Position numbers and translations under genes: made by a program. From Dankookia rubra (GTDB lineage Bacteria; Pseudomonadota; Alphaproteobacteria; Acetobacterales; Acetobacteraceae): a stretch of 58,042 nucleotides of DNA. The notes beneath the pieces were generated by a model. The model was not told the origin of the DNA, did not search any database, and worked only from the letters and a program-made list of their open reading frames with translations. Below, in pieces: positions 10,301 through 18,436 of this stretch. The DNA lies in contig NZ_SMSJ01000036.1 of the NCBI RefSeq assembly GCF_004355005.1, forward strand, positions 1 through 58,042. Reading direction: 5' to 3'. Position 1 is the first letter of the stretch; every line of letters starts with the position of its first letter.

Positions 10301-10460
10301 CGAGTTGCGCCAGCCGCTCGGCCTCGCGGTCATCGGCGGGCTCATCGTCTCGCAGATGCTGACGCTGTTCGTCACGCCGGTGCTCTATCTCGGCTTCGAG
10401 GGCCTGGCGCGCCGCCTCACCCGGCAGCGCGCCCTGCCGCAGGCGGCGCCGGCAGAATGA
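7374..10460 (+). CDS. RND multidrug efflux pump (HAE1, MdtB/MdtC-like)
   Basis: This 1028-residue inner-membrane proton antiporter has the usual 12 membrane helices and two large periplasmic loops. The N-terminus MNISELCIRRPVMTG is typical of MdtB/MdtC-like pumps. The proton-relay pair in TM4 is present (Asp401-Asp402 in GLVVDDAIVVLE). The second half carries VIGVLLLIGLVKKNAIMIVD, another family hallmark. The length agrees with the family (1020-1050). It lies directly behind its adaptor gene. Its stop codon overlaps the start of the next gene in an ATGA, so the three genes form one operon. Drug or bile-type substrates are known for relatives; the substrate here is unknown. Confidence 0.95.
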   Translation: MNISELCIRRPVMTGLLSIAAIVAGLLAYTKLPVAAVPRVDFPVITIFANFPGASPETMATSVALPLERELSTIAGVDTMSSINGQDTSQITVQFQLNKNIDAAAQDVQAALTRAQRRLPVDMLVPPSYRKVNPADAPVVLLTLSGGDKPLYYLNDIVSTIISPALSRVIGVAQVQTFGEQLYAVRVRLDPDRVAAMGLAFDTTLQAIAQANSSTPVGVLNGQRQQLTLRANDQPQDAEAFGNLVVAGKPQSPVRLSEVASVADGVANTRIAAWRNEDRALVLAVLRQPDANTVEVVDGVRNSLEGLRAALPPGAKLEVFLDRSKSIRAAVHDVQESLAIAIGLVVLVCFLFLRRISATLIPTIAVPISLCVAFSLMYALGYGIDNVTLLGLTIAVGLVVDDAIVVLEAIVRHIEEGMAPIPAAIRGAREIGFTVLSITLSLVAVFLPILLMGGVVGRVFNAFAATVTLSVVASCIVSLTLTPLMASRLPAHAKPSWLERVLERGFVAVERGYAWLLDLGLRFRLVVWLLFFASLGAAGYMAVIIPKGFFPVEDTGLLVINTEGPRGASFDAMAQMQGRLSEILRESPYVTNVVSNIGAGGPSISINQGRAFVELKERNERPAIQQVIQSLRRDAGRIPGLRVFINPIQNLNFGSRITRTLYLYTLQGLRLDELYEWAQRLEKKLLELPQLQDVNTDLQIDAPVVQVNVDRDRATSLGVSVDNVRQALFSAFGSRQISTLYGQANAYQVILEALPEDQRDETGLAKLYLRSVTGKLVPLSAVARIERTTGPLNVSHQGQLPAVVIGFNTPPGIALGDAVTAIRAVEREMGLPPTVVTGFSGAAQVFQQALAGQGALVLAAVLIVYVVLGVLYESLIHPLTILSGLPAAALGAFATLWLFGLDLSVIAVIGVLLLIGLVKKNAIMIVDVALQRQRGGEAPFTAVRSACLIRFRPILMTTLAAGAGAVPIAAGWGAAAELRQPLGLAVIGGLIVSQMLTLFVTPVLYLGFEGLARRLTRQRALPQAAPAE

Positions 10461-10789
10461 GGATCCCCCCGCTTCCCTTCACCGTCACGGACTGGTCGGG
10501 CGTCCCGGCCACGCGGCACCCCGGCGAGACCGGGGAGGCGCTGTGGCGGACGCTCAACATCGGCGACCTGCGGGTGCGGATGGTCGAGTACACGCCGGGC
10601 TACCTCGCCGACCACTGGTGCGACCGCGGCCATGTGCTGCTGGTGCTGGAGGGCGAGCTGGAGACCGAGCTGCGCGACGGCCGCCGCTTCACCCTGACGC
10701 CGGGGGTCAGCTACCAGGTCTCGGATTTCGGCGACGCCGCGCATCGCTCCTCGACCCGCACGGGGGCGAAGCTCTTCATCGTGGACTGA
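10457..10789 (+). CDS. Small cupin-fold protein (DHCW-motif type)
   Basis: The 110-residue product consists of a single cupin beta-barrel. The conserved segment YLADHWCDRGHVLLVLEGEL (about residues 47-66) resembles the metal-site strand of the so-called DHCW-motif cupins. A second histidine lies in FGDAAHRSSTR. The start ATG overlaps the stop of the RND pump gene (ATGA), so translation is coupled. Function is unknown; it may be a sensor or a small-molecule binding protein linked to the efflux operon, which is inference. A three-hairpin intergenic element begins 7 bases after its stop and probably ends the transcript. Confidence 0.85.
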   Translation: MRIPPLPFTVTDWSGVPATRHPGETGEALWRTLNIGDLRVRMVEYTPGYLADHWCDRGHVLLVLEGELETELRDGRRFTLTPGVSYQVSDFGDAAHRSSTRTGAKLFIVD

Positions 10790-10796
10790 GCAAGAA

Positions 10797-10928
10797 AAGG
10801 CCGGGGAGAAGGTATTCTCCCCGGACCCCTCATCTATTTCTGTGAGTCGGCGGCCGCCGCGTGGCGGCACCCGACCCACAAAAAGGAAGGGTGGGGTTTG
10901 GGGAGGGAATACTTTTCCCTCCCCAAGC
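10797..10928. repeat. Three-hairpin intergenic palindromic element, copy 1
   Basis: This is one copy of a repeat family in the window. The left hairpin is GGGGAGAA-ggta-TTCTCCCC. A spacer of type CATCTATTTC leads to a central GC hairpin (GCCGCC-gcgt-GGCGGC inside GTCGG...CCGAC). A second spacer then leads to a right hairpin, GGGGAGGGAA...TTCCCTCCCC. It lies exactly between two convergent genes (cupin stop 10789, MFS stop 10934) and can serve as a bidirectional terminator. Its left arm matches the reverse complement of copy 3's right arm, and the other way round. Confidence 0.8.
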
Positions 10929-10933
10929 TTCCC

Positions 10934-12388
10934 TCACTCCGCCGCCACCCGCTTCACCCCATGCCCGCTCACCGCCTCCCCCGCATCCGGCGCCAGCCGG
11001 GCGAAGAAGGGCGCCGATGCCGCGACCACCGCGGCCGCCACCAGGAAGGCCATGGCGAAGTCGGGCACGCCCGGGCTGTGCCGCCCGGCCAGCATCGCGC
11101 TCGTCTCCAGCGAGGTCGTCGCCAGCACCACGCCGAGCGCCGGGGCCAGCTGCTGCGCCGTGCCGGAGAAGCTGGTGGCGGCCGAAAGGCGCGCGGCCGG
11201 CACATCGGCGAAGGCCAGCGTGTTCAGCGCGGTGAATTGCAGGCTGCGGAACAGCCCGCCCAGCGCCAGCAGGGCAAAGATCAGCGGCAGCGGCCAGGCC
11301 GGGGTGAAGGCCGCCGGCAGCGCCACCCCCACCGCCGCGACCAGGGAGGCGCCGATCAGCGCCCGGCGGAAGCCGAAGCGCTTCAGCAGCGGCCGCGCCA
11401 GCGGCTTCATCGCCAGCGCGCCGAGCGCCGTGGCGAAGGAGACCAGCCCCGCCTCGGACGCGCTTTTCCCGAAGCCCACCTGCAGCAGCATCGGCACCAG
11501 GAAGGGCGAGGTGCCGGCGCCGACCCGGAACAGGGTGCCGGCCAGGGTCGATTGGCTGAAGGTGGGGATCTTGAGCAAGGACAGGTCCAGCGCCGGCCGC
11601 TTGACCCGCCGGCAATGCCGGATCGCCGCCCAGCCGAACATCACCCCGAGCACCAGCCCGACCTGCGGCATCCCCTGCGGCACCACGCCGCGGCCGATCG
11701 TCTCCAGCCCGAACATGAACAGCGCCAGCGCCGCGCCGATCAGGAACAGGCCGATCCGGTCCGGCGGGCCGGGGTTGCCGGGCGGGATGGCCGGGATCTT
11801 CCAGGCGACCAGGGCGAGGCCCAGCGCGCCGATCGGGACGTTGATGAGGAAGACCGATTGCCAGCCGAAGGCATCGGTCAGGAAGCCCCCCAGCGGCGGC
11901 CCGCTGATCGGGCCGATCATGGCCGGCATGGTCAGCCAGGCCATGGCGGAGAGCATCTCCTCCTTCCTGATCTGCCGCAGCAGCAGCAGCCGGGCGACCG
12001 GCACCATCATCGCCCCGCCGACGCCCTGCAGGACACGCGCGGCGATCAGTTCCGCCACCCCCGTCGCCCGGCCGCAGAGGATGGAGGCCAGGGTGAAGAC
12101 CACGATCGCCGCCATGAAGACGCGCTTGGCGCCGAACCGGTCCGCCACCCAGCCGGAGACCGGGATGAAGACGGTCAGCGCCACGAGGTAGGAGGTGATG
12201 GCGGCGCCGAGCCGGGCGGGCTCCACCGCCAGGTCGCGCGCCATGGCCGGCAGCGCGGTGGCGACCGCTGAACTGTCGAGGTTCTGCATGAAGAGCGCGC
12301 TGGCGACGATGGCCGCGATCATGCGCGGGTCGGCTGTCCTGGCGGGCAGGGTCGGGGGCGCGGGTTCCGCCCCGCTGGTCTTGGTCAT
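10934..12388 (-). CDS. MFS exporter, DHA2 (EmrB/QacA) family
   Basis: The 484-residue inner-membrane drug:proton antiporter has about 14 predicted helices. Near the N-terminus is the family signature LDSSAVATALPAMARDL (TM1, about 35-52). MFS motif A (GWVADRFGAKRVF) follows in the loop after TM2, and the segment around PLGGFLTDAFGWQSVF is typical of DHA2. The length is slightly short of EmrB (about 510) but complete. No EmrA-type adaptor gene is adjacent, so it probably acts alone in the inner membrane. It ends at the three-hairpin element shared with the convergent RND operon. Substrate unknown. Confidence 0.92.
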   Translation of the reverse strand: MTKTSGAEPAPPTLPARTADPRMIAAIVASALFMQNLDSSAVATALPAMARDLAVEPARLGAAITSYLVALTVFIPVSGWVADRFGAKRVFMAAIVVFTLASILCGRATGVAELIAARVLQGVGGAMMVPVARLLLLRQIRKEEMLSAMAWLTMPAMIGPISGPPLGGFLTDAFGWQSVFLINVPIGALGLALVAWKIPAIPPGNPGPPDRIGLFLIGAALALFMFGLETIGRGVVPQGMPQVGLVLGVMFGWAAIRHCRRVKRPALDLSLLKIPTFSQSTLAGTLFRVGAGTSPFLVPMLLQVGFGKSASEAGLVSFATALGALAMKPLARPLLKRFGFRRALIGASLVAAVGVALPAAFTPAWPLPLIFALLALGGLFRSLQFTALNTLAFADVPAARLSAATSFSGTAQQLAPALGVVLATTSLETSAMLAGRHSPGVPDFAMAFLVAAAVVAASAPFFARLAPDAGEAVSGHGVKRVAAE

Positions 12389-12452
12389 GCGACCAACCTA
12401 GTCCCGATGCCCCCGGGCGGGAACGGCCGAGGCCGTGATCCTGCCTTGCAAA

Positions 12453-13460
12453 TCAGACAGGAGCGCCCGGCCGGATGACCACACGGCCGACGGCGTGGCG
12501 AGCCCGGACCTCGGCCATGGCCTCCCGGAAGTGATCGAGCGGGAAGCTGGCATGGACCTCCGGCCGCAGCTTGCCGGCCGCCCACCAATCGACCAGCTGC
12601 TGCCAGAGCGCGCGGGCGCGCGGGGCGTGGAGGTGCCGTTTGTCGCCCGGCGACCAGCCGACATAGGTGCCCCAGTTCAGCCCGGCGACCGCGATGTTCT
12701 TCAGCAGCAGCAGGTTGACGGGCAGGGTCGGGATGCCGCCCGCCGCGAAGCCGATCGTCACCATCATCCCGCCATCGCCGAGGCAGCGCAGGTTGTCGTC
12801 GAAGACCGGCCCGCCGAGCGTGTCGAGCACCGCCGAGACGCCGGCGCCGCCCGTCGCCTCCCGCACCGCCTCGCGGAAGGGCAGCGCGCTGTCGAGCACC
12901 AGGTCGGCGCCGCGGCTTTCCGGGACCTGCCGCTTGGCGGCGCCGCAGCGGGCGATGACCCGGGCGCCGAGCGCCTTGGCGATCTCGACGCCGGCCAGCC
13001 CGACCCCGGCCGCGGCGCCGTGCACCAGCACCCATTGGCCCGGCTCCATCCGCGCCCGCCACATCAGGGCGGAGCCGGCGGTCGGGTAGCTGATCGGCAT
13101 GGCGACGGCGGCGTCGAGCGGCAGCCCTGGGGGGATCGGCACGACATGAATGGAATCGGCCACCGCCTCCTCCGCCAGCCCGCCCCAGTCGAGCACGGCA
13201 AACACGCGGGTGCCGGGCGGCAGCGGGTCCGCCACGTCCGGCGCGCTTTCCAGCACCGTCCCGGCGATCTCGGTCCCCGGCGTGAAGGGCAGCGGCGGCT
13301 TCCGCTGGTACTTGCCGGCGACGACCAGCTGCGTGGCGAAGCTGACGCCCGAGGCCTCGACCCGGATGCGCACCCCGCCCGGCCGCAGCGGCGGCGCCGG
13401 GACGTCCTTCACCTCCAGCGCGTCGAATTCGCGCCAGCTCTCGCAGAGAAGGGCGCGCAT
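12453..13460 (-). CDS. NADPH:quinone oxidoreductase family protein (zinc-independent MDR)
   Basis: The 335-residue protein is a medium-chain dehydrogenase/reductase of the quinone oxidoreductase (Qor) subfamily. It has an N-terminal GroES-like domain (about 1-120). A Rossmann domain follows with the nucleotide motif HGAAAGVGLAGVEIAKALGA (about residues 147-166, variant of AAxGxGxxA). No structural-zinc cysteine cluster is visible, in line with the zinc-free group. The start ATG (13460) overlaps the stop of the upstream Bug receptor by one base, so the two are cotranscribed. Relatives reduce quinones or alpha,beta-unsaturated carbonyls with NADPH; many homologues in this lineage are uncharacterised. 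Pairing with a solute receptor suggests a shared catabolic role, which is inference. Confidence 0.9.
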   Translation of the reverse strand: MRALLCESWREFDALEVKDVPAPPLRPGGVRIRVEASGVSFATQLVVAGKYQRKPPLPFTPGTEIAGTVLESAPDVADPLPPGTRVFAVLDWGGLAEEAVADSIHVVPIPPGLPLDAAVAMPISYPTAGSALMWRARMEPGQWVLVHGAAAGVGLAGVEIAKALGARVIARCGAAKRQVPESRGADLVLDSALPFREAVREATGGAGVSAVLDTLGGPVFDDNLRCLGDGGMMVTIGFAAGGIPTLPVNLLLLKNIAVAGLNWGTYVGWSPGDKRHLHAPRARALWQQLVDWWAAGKLRPEVHASFPLDHFREAMAEVRARHAVGRVVIRPGAPV

Positions 13461-14434
13461 CAGTCGAGCGTCACGCGCGCGTCGCGCACGAGCCTTCCCC
13501 AGCGGTCGTATTCGCGGGCGCAGAACGTGGCGAATTCCTCCGGCGTGTCGGCGACCGGCTCGGCGCCGAGGGTGGCGAGCTTCTCCCGCACCTCCGGCAC
13601 GGCGACGGCGGCGGCGACCGCCTGCTGCAGGCGGCCGACGATGGGGCCGGGCGCCTTCGACGGCGCCCAGATGGCATACCAGGTGGCGATGTCGAAGCCG
13701 GGCACCCCGGCCTCGGCCACCGTCGGCAAATCGGGATAGGCGGCGACGCGCTTCGCGGTGGTGACGGCCAGCGGCCGCAGCAGCCCAGACCGCACCGCGC
13801 CGGCGCTGGAGGGGATGCTGTCGAACATCAGCTGGATATTGCCGGATATCAGGTCCTGCACCGCCGGTCCGGCGCCGCGATAGGGCACGTGCACCATCTC
13901 GGTCCCCGTCATCAGCTTGAACATCTCCCCCGCGAGGTGCAAGGCCGAGGCATTGCCGGACGACGCATAGGACACGCGCCCGGGATTGGCCCGGAGATAG
14001 GCGACCAGCCCGGCGATGCTGCGGACGGGCAGGTTGGGGTTCACCACCGCGACCAGCGGCACCATGGCCATGTTGGTCACCGGGGTGAAGTCGGCCAGCG
14101 CGTCGAAGGGCATGGCCCGGTTCAGGTGCGGGATGATGACATGGATGGAGGCGTTCATCAGGAAGGCCTGCCCGTCCGGCGCGGCACGGGCGATGACCTC
14201 CGAGCCGATGACGCCGGAGGCGCCGGCGCGGTTCTCGATCACCATGGGCTGGCCGAGGTCCTGCGCCAGCCGCGCCGCGACCACCCGCCCCAGGATGTCG
14301 GTCGGCCCGCCCGGCGGGTAGGGCACGACGAAGCGGACCGGCCGCGAGGGCCAGTCGGTGCCCTGCGCCAGGGCCGCCGGCGCCGCCAAACACCCGCCCA
14401 ATGCAAGCCGCCGCGTGATCGCCATGCCCGACAT
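13460..14434 (-). CDS. Bug-family (TctC) solute-binding protein
   Basis: The 324-residue periplasmic receptor is of the tripartite tricarboxylate transporter type. The leader MAITRRLALGGCLAAPAALA contains twin arginines and may use the Tat route. The mature start WPSRPVRFVVPYPPGGPTD and the following VIENRAGASGVIG are diagnostic for Bug proteins. These are typically 320-330 residues and bind carboxylates. ATG 14434 is used; ATG 14425 would shorten it by three residues. No TctA/TctB membrane genes are nearby, which is normal for the many orphan Bug receptors of this lineage. It is divergent from a CaiB/BaiF CoA-transferase 60 bases away, a frequent neighbour, suggesting uptake and CoA activation of an organic acid. 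Confidence 0.93.
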   Translation of the reverse strand: MSGMAITRRLALGGCLAAPAALAQGTDWPSRPVRFVVPYPPGGPTDILGRVVAARLAQDLGQPMVIENRAGASGVIGSEVIARAAPDGQAFLMNASIHVIIPHLNRAMPFDALADFTPVTNMAMVPLVAVVNPNLPVRSIAGLVAYLRANPGRVSYASSGNASALHLAGEMFKLMTGTEMVHVPYRGAGPAVQDLISGNIQLMFDSIPSSAGAVRSGLLRPLAVTTAKRVAAYPDLPTVAEAGVPGFDIATWYAIWAPSKAPGPIVGRLQQAVAAAVAVPEVREKLATLGAEPVADTPEEFATFCAREYDRWGRLVRDARVTLD

Positions 14435-14494
14435 CCCTTCCCCTCGCCGCCGTTCCGGGCAGGATAGGGGCGGAAACGTCCGGGGGAAAACGCC

Positions 14495-15625
14495 ATGGCC
14501 GACAGCTTGCAGCCCTATCGGGGCCTCTTCGTGCTGGATGCCAGCCAGGGCATCGCCGGCCCCTATTGCGCGACCCAGCTCGCCGCCTGCGGCGCCACGG
14601 TGGTGAAGATCGAGCCGCCCGCCGGCGACTGGTCGCGCGGCCTATCGACGCGGGAGGGCACCCAGAGCGTCATGCATGTCGCCTTCAACCGCGGCAAGCG
14701 CAGCGTGATGCTGGACCTGCAGTCCGAGGCCGGCCGCGCCGCCATGCTGAAGCTCGCGGCCGGGGCCGACGTGATGCTGGAAGCCTTCCGGCCCGGCGTG
14801 GCGCAGCGGCTCGGCCTGGTGCCGGCGGCGGGCAAGCCGGACGTGGTCTTCCTTTCCGTCTCCGGCTTCGGCCAGCAGGGGCCGCATTCCGAGCGCCCCT
14901 GCACCGACAGCGTGATGCAGGCCTATAGCGGCATGGTCTCGCTCAATATCGGCATGGACGGCGTGCCGCACCGCACCGGCCAGATCATGGCCGTGGACAT
15001 GGTGACCGGCCTCTCCGCCTTCATCGCGGTGCAGGCGGCGCTGGCCGAGCAGGCGCGCGACCGGGTGGCGGGGGCGACGCCGCGGGCGCGGGTGCTCGAC
15101 GTCTCCCTGATGCAGAGCGCCGCGGCGCTGATGGGATTCAACATCGCCGAGCAGGGCATGCTCGGCCGCGTCCCGCCGGTGGCCAACATGCCGGCCGGCA
15201 CCTACCAGGGCAGCGACGGACACTGGTTCATGGTCGCCCTGCTGCGGGAGCCGGACTACCTCCAGTTCTGCGGCATCATCGGCCGGCCGGACCTCGCCGC
15301 CGACCCGCGCTTCGCCAGCTTCGCGCTGCGGGCGGAGCACCGCGACGCCCTGCTGCCGGAGATCCGCGCCGCCGCCGCCACCCAGCCCGCCGCCGAATGG
15401 GTGCGGCGCTTCCAGGCGGCGCGGATGCTCTGCGACCTCGTGAACACGCCGCTCGACTGGCTGGCCGACCCGCATGTGCAGGCGGTCGGTGCGGCGGTGC
15501 CGCTGGACCAGCCGGGCCTCGGCACCCTGCCCTTCCCCCGCTTGCCCGGGCTCGGGCCCTGGAGCGTGCCGGCGCCGGGCCTCGGCGAGCATACCGAGGA
15601 GGTGCTGCGGGAGATCGGGCTGTGA
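14495..15625 (+). CDS. CaiB/BaiF family (class III) CoA-transferase
   Basis: The 376-residue enzyme moves CoA between carboxylic acids, as formyl-CoA, carnitine and succinyl-CoA transferases do. Family features are visible: the start LFVLDASQGIAGPYCATQLAACGATVVKIE, the GDWSRG segment and NRGKRSVMLDLQSEAGR. The catalytic aspartate falls in the region QIMAVDMVTGLSAF, which aligns with the conserved Asp of FRC-like enzymes. The length is a little below average (about 400). The gene is divergent from the Bug receptor and just ahead of an M20 amidohydrolase. The acyl substrate cannot be assigned. Confidence 0.93.
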   Translation: MADSLQPYRGLFVLDASQGIAGPYCATQLAACGATVVKIEPPAGDWSRGLSTREGTQSVMHVAFNRGKRSVMLDLQSEAGRAAMLKLAAGADVMLEAFRPGVAQRLGLVPAAGKPDVVFLSVSGFGQQGPHSERPCTDSVMQAYSGMVSLNIGMDGVPHRTGQIMAVDMVTGLSAFIAVQAALAEQARDRVAGATPRARVLDVSLMQSAAALMGFNIAEQGMLGRVPPVANMPAGTYQGSDGHWFMVALLREPDYLQFCGIIGRPDLAADPRFASFALRAEHRDALLPEIRAAAATQPAAEWVRRFQAARMLCDLVNTPLDWLADPHVQAVGAAVPLDQPGLGTLPFPRLPGLGPWSVPAPGLGEHTEEVLREIGL

Positions 15626-15656
15626 TCCGGCGCGTGACCGGCGGGGCGCGCCGCCC

Positions 15657-16922
15657 GTGACCCTCGCCGAAGCCGTCGCGGCGCAGACACCCCTGGTGCA
15701 GCGGCTGCTGGACGGCGTCGCCGCCATCGGCGCCGACTCGCCCGGCATCACCCGCGAAGCCTATGGCCGCGGCGAGAACGAGGCGCAGGCGGCGATCGTC
15801 GCGGCCGGCGCGGCGCTGGGCCTTGAGGCGCGGCGCGATGCCGGGGCGAACCTGTCCCTCCGCTGGGCCGGCACCGACCCGGCCGCACCGCCGGTCCTGA
15901 TCGGCTCGCATCTCGACAGCGTGGTGCAGGGCGGCAATTTCGACGGCGCGGCGGGGGTGGTCGCCGGCCTCGCCGCGGTCGCCGCGCTGCAGGCCGCCGG
16001 CATCCGGCCGCGGACGGACATCGAGGTGCTGGCGCTGCGCTGCGAGGAAGCCGTGTGGTTCGGCCTCGGCCTGATCGGCAGCCGCTGCCTGCTGGCCCGG
16101 CTGCCGCCCGGCGCGCTCGACCTGCCGCATGCCCGCAGCGGCCTGACGCTCGCCGAGAGCATCGCCGCCAACGGCGGCGACCCGGCGAAGCTCGGCCAGC
16201 CGCTGCGCGACCCGGCGCGGCTCGGCGCCTATCTGGAGGTCCATATCGAGCAGGCGCCGCAACTGATGGAGGCCGGCGCGCCGGTGGCGATCTGCCTCGC
16301 CAATCCCGGCAACGTGCGGCACCCCTTCATCCGCATCACCGGCGAGGACGCGCATACCGGCCTGCCGCACCGCTTCCGCCGCGACGCCGCGCTGGCCGCG
16401 GCCGACCTGGCGCTGTCGCTGGAAGCCATGTGGCTGGCGGAGGAGGCCGAGGGCCGCCCCATGGCCGTCACCATCGGCCGCTTCCACACGCCGGCGGAGC
16501 GGCACAGCCTGACCATGGTCTCCGGCCGCTTCGAGCTGAGCCTCGACCTGCGGGCCTATTCGGCGGCGCACCTGCAGGCGCTGGAGGCGAAGCTCGGCGC
16601 GGTCGCCGCCGAGGTCGCGGCGCGGCGCGGCGTGCGGATCGCGCTCGGCGAGCGCAGCGCCGCGGCGCCGGGCCCGATGGACCCGGGGATCGTCGAAGGC
16701 CTGGCCGCGGCGGCGGCGCGCGCCGGACTGGAAGCGCCGCGGCTGAACAGCCCCGGCAGCCACGACGCGAACAATTTCGCCGCGGCCGGCGTGCCGACGG
16801 GCATGCTGCTCGTCAGGAACCGCAACGGCAGCCACAACCCGGACGAAGCCATGGAGACCGGCGATCTGATGGCCGCCGTCGCGGTCCTGGTGCATTGGCT
16901 GGCGGAACACACGGGGCCGTAA
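15657..16922 (+). CDS. M20-family Zn hydrolase (hydantoinase/carbamoylase type)
   Basis: The 421-residue amidohydrolase resembles N-carbamoyl-L-amino-acid hydrolase, allantoate amidohydrolase and beta-ureidopropionase. Metal-site motifs are present: GSHLDSVVQGGNFDGAAG with the first His and Asp, CEEAVWFG with the Glu pair, HIEQAPQLMEAG, and a late SHNPDEAME. The usual NHAGTTPM segment of the lid domain is altered to DAHTGLPHRFRRDA, so substrate range may differ from characterised enzymes. GTG 15657 is chosen; it gives the normal N-terminus (TLAEAVAAQTPLVQ) and sits 31 bases after the CoA-transferase stop. Copy 2 of the three-hairpin element follows its stop at once. Exact substrate unknown. 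Confidence 0.88.
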   Translation: MTLAEAVAAQTPLVQRLLDGVAAIGADSPGITREAYGRGENEAQAAIVAAGAALGLEARRDAGANLSLRWAGTDPAAPPVLIGSHLDSVVQGGNFDGAAGVVAGLAAVAALQAAGIRPRTDIEVLALRCEEAVWFGLGLIGSRCLLARLPPGALDLPHARSGLTLAESIAANGGDPAKLGQPLRDPARLGAYLEVHIEQAPQLMEAGAPVAICLANPGNVRHPFIRITGEDAHTGLPHRFRRDAALAAADLALSLEAMWLAEEAEGRPMAVTIGRFHTPAERHSLTMVSGRFELSLDLRAYSAAHLQALEAKLGAVAAEVAARRGVRIALGERSAAAPGPMDPGIVEGLAAAAARAGLEAPRLNSPGSHDANNFAAAGVPTGMLLVRNRNGSHNPDEAMETGDLMAAVAVLVHWLAEHTGP

Positions 16923-17056
16923 AGGCCGGGGAGGAAAAGGCATTTCCTCCCCAGACCCCAGCTTTGCCTTCTGTGAGTCCGGCACCCGCCGCGCGGCGAG
17001 TGCCGGACTCACGAAAATAGAAGAGGGTCCAGGGAGGATGCTTCCTTCCTGGCCTT
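16923..17056. repeat. Three-hairpin intergenic palindromic element, copy 2
   Basis: This is the best-folded copy. The left stem GGGGAGGAAA pairs with TTTCCTCCCC. The central stem is a perfect 13-bp inverted repeat (GTGAGTCCGGCAC/GTGCCGGACTCAC) enclosing CCGCCGCGCGG. The right stem is CCAGGGAGGA with TCCTTCCTGG. It begins at the first base after the amidohydrolase stop and ends about 27 bases before the ATG of the TPR gene, so here it separates two genes read in the same direction. Confidence 0.8.
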
Positions 17057-17083
17057 CCAACGAACGCAGGGAGGAGCATTCCG

Positions 17084-18436
17084 ATGCCGCAGGACGCCCA
17101 GGGCAACACGATCTCGACCAGCAACGCCGAGGCCGCCCGCGCCTTCGACCACGCCATCGCCGGCTATCTCGGCTACCGCTTCGACGCGTCGCAGCGTATG
17201 CAGGCGCTGCTGGCCGCCGACCCGGACTGCGGCATGGCGCATGCGCTGAAGGCCGCCTTCCTCATGCTCGGCTACAAGCAGGCCTTCGTGCCGGTGGCGA
17301 AGGAGTCGATCGCCACCGCCGCACGGCTGACCGCGCGCGCGACGCCGCGGGAGCAGGCGCATGTCGCCGCCCTCGCCGCCTGGTCGGAGAACGAGATGGA
17401 CCGCGCGCTTGCGGCCTGGGAGGGCATCCTGGCCGAGCATCCGCGCGACATCCTCGCCTTCCGGCTGCACCACTTCTGTTCCTTCTGGCTGGGACGGCCG
17501 GAGACGATGCTGGCCTCGGTCGAGCGGGTGCTGCCGCGCTGGGGCCGGGAGATCCCGGGCTATGGCGGCGTGCTCGCCTGCCGCAGCTTCGCCAACGAAG
17601 AAGCGGGGAACTACACCATCGCCGAGGCGGCCGGCCGTGCCGCCATCGCGCTCGACCCCGGCGACCTCTGGGCGGCGCATGCGGTGGCGCATGTGCTGGA
17701 GATGCAGGGCCGCCGCAGCGAGGGCATCGCCTGGATCCAGGGGCTGGAGCCGCACTGGGAAGGCGGCAACAACATCATGCACCATCTCTGGTGGCACCGG
17801 GCGATGTACCACCTGGAGCAGCGCGACTTCGACGCGGTGCTGTCGCTGTACGACACGCGCTTCCGCAACCTGGCGAGCCCGGTGACGCAGGCGCAGCCCG
17901 ACCTCTACATCGACGTGCAGAACGCCGCCTCCATGCTGTTCCGCCTGTCGCTGCACGGCGTGCCCGCCGGCGACCGGTGGGAAGAGCTGGCGGACAAGGC
18001 GGAGGCGCGGATCGGCGACACGCTCTCGGCCTTCACCCTGCCGCACTGGATGATGGCGCTCTGCGGCGCCGGGCGCTGGGCGGCGGCGGATCGGCTGCTG
18101 GACTCGCTGCGCGACGCGGCGCGCCGCAATGCCGGCACCAACGGGCCGCTGATCGCCCGCTACGCCTTGCCGGTGGCGGAAGCCGTGCTGAAGCATGCGC
18201 GGGGCGACAATGCCGGCGCGGTCGCCGCGATGCGGCCGGCGTTGCAGGGGATGTACCAGCTCGGCGGCAGCCACGCGCAGCAGGATGTCTTCGAGCAGCT
18301 CTTCCTGCATGCCGCGATGAAGGCGGGCCAGGCCGGCGACGCGCGGATGCTGCTGGAACGCGTCGCCGGCCGGCATCCGGTGCCGCCGGAGCGGCGCGTG
18401 GGCTATGCGGAGGCGGCGCGCAGCGTGGCGCATTGA
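17084..18436 (+). CDS. Tetratricopeptide repeat protein, TTC38-like
   Basis: The 450-residue soluble protein is built of TPR-type helical pairs and has no signal peptide. It resembles the TTC38 family, which occurs in bacteria and animals and has no known biochemical role. Recognisable family segments are HALKAAFLMLGYKQA, EQAHVAALAAWSENEMDRA, DLWAAHAVAHVLEMQGR and an aromatic stretch, NNIMHHLWWHRAMYHLE. The ATG is preceded by a strong ribosome site (AGGGAGGAG, seven bases away). The gene is bracketed by copies 2 and 3 of the three-hairpin element, so it is probably a single-gene transcript. Function not inferred. Confidence 0.88.
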   Translation: MPQDAQGNTISTSNAEAARAFDHAIAGYLGYRFDASQRMQALLAADPDCGMAHALKAAFLMLGYKQAFVPVAKESIATAARLTARATPREQAHVAALAAWSENEMDRALAAWEGILAEHPRDILAFRLHHFCSFWLGRPETMLASVERVLPRWGREIPGYGGVLACRSFANEEAGNYTIAEAAGRAAIALDPGDLWAAHAVAHVLEMQGRRSEGIAWIQGLEPHWEGGNNIMHHLWWHRAMYHLEQRDFDAVLSLYDTRFRNLASPVTQAQPDLYIDVQNAASMLFRLSLHGVPAGDRWEELADKAEARIGDTLSAFTLPHWMMALCGAGRWAAADRLLDSLRDAARRNAGTNGPLIARYALPVAEAVLKHARGDNAGAVAAMRPALQGMYQLGGSHAQQDVFEQLFLHAAMKAGQAGDARMLLERVAGRHPVPPERRVGYAEAARSVAH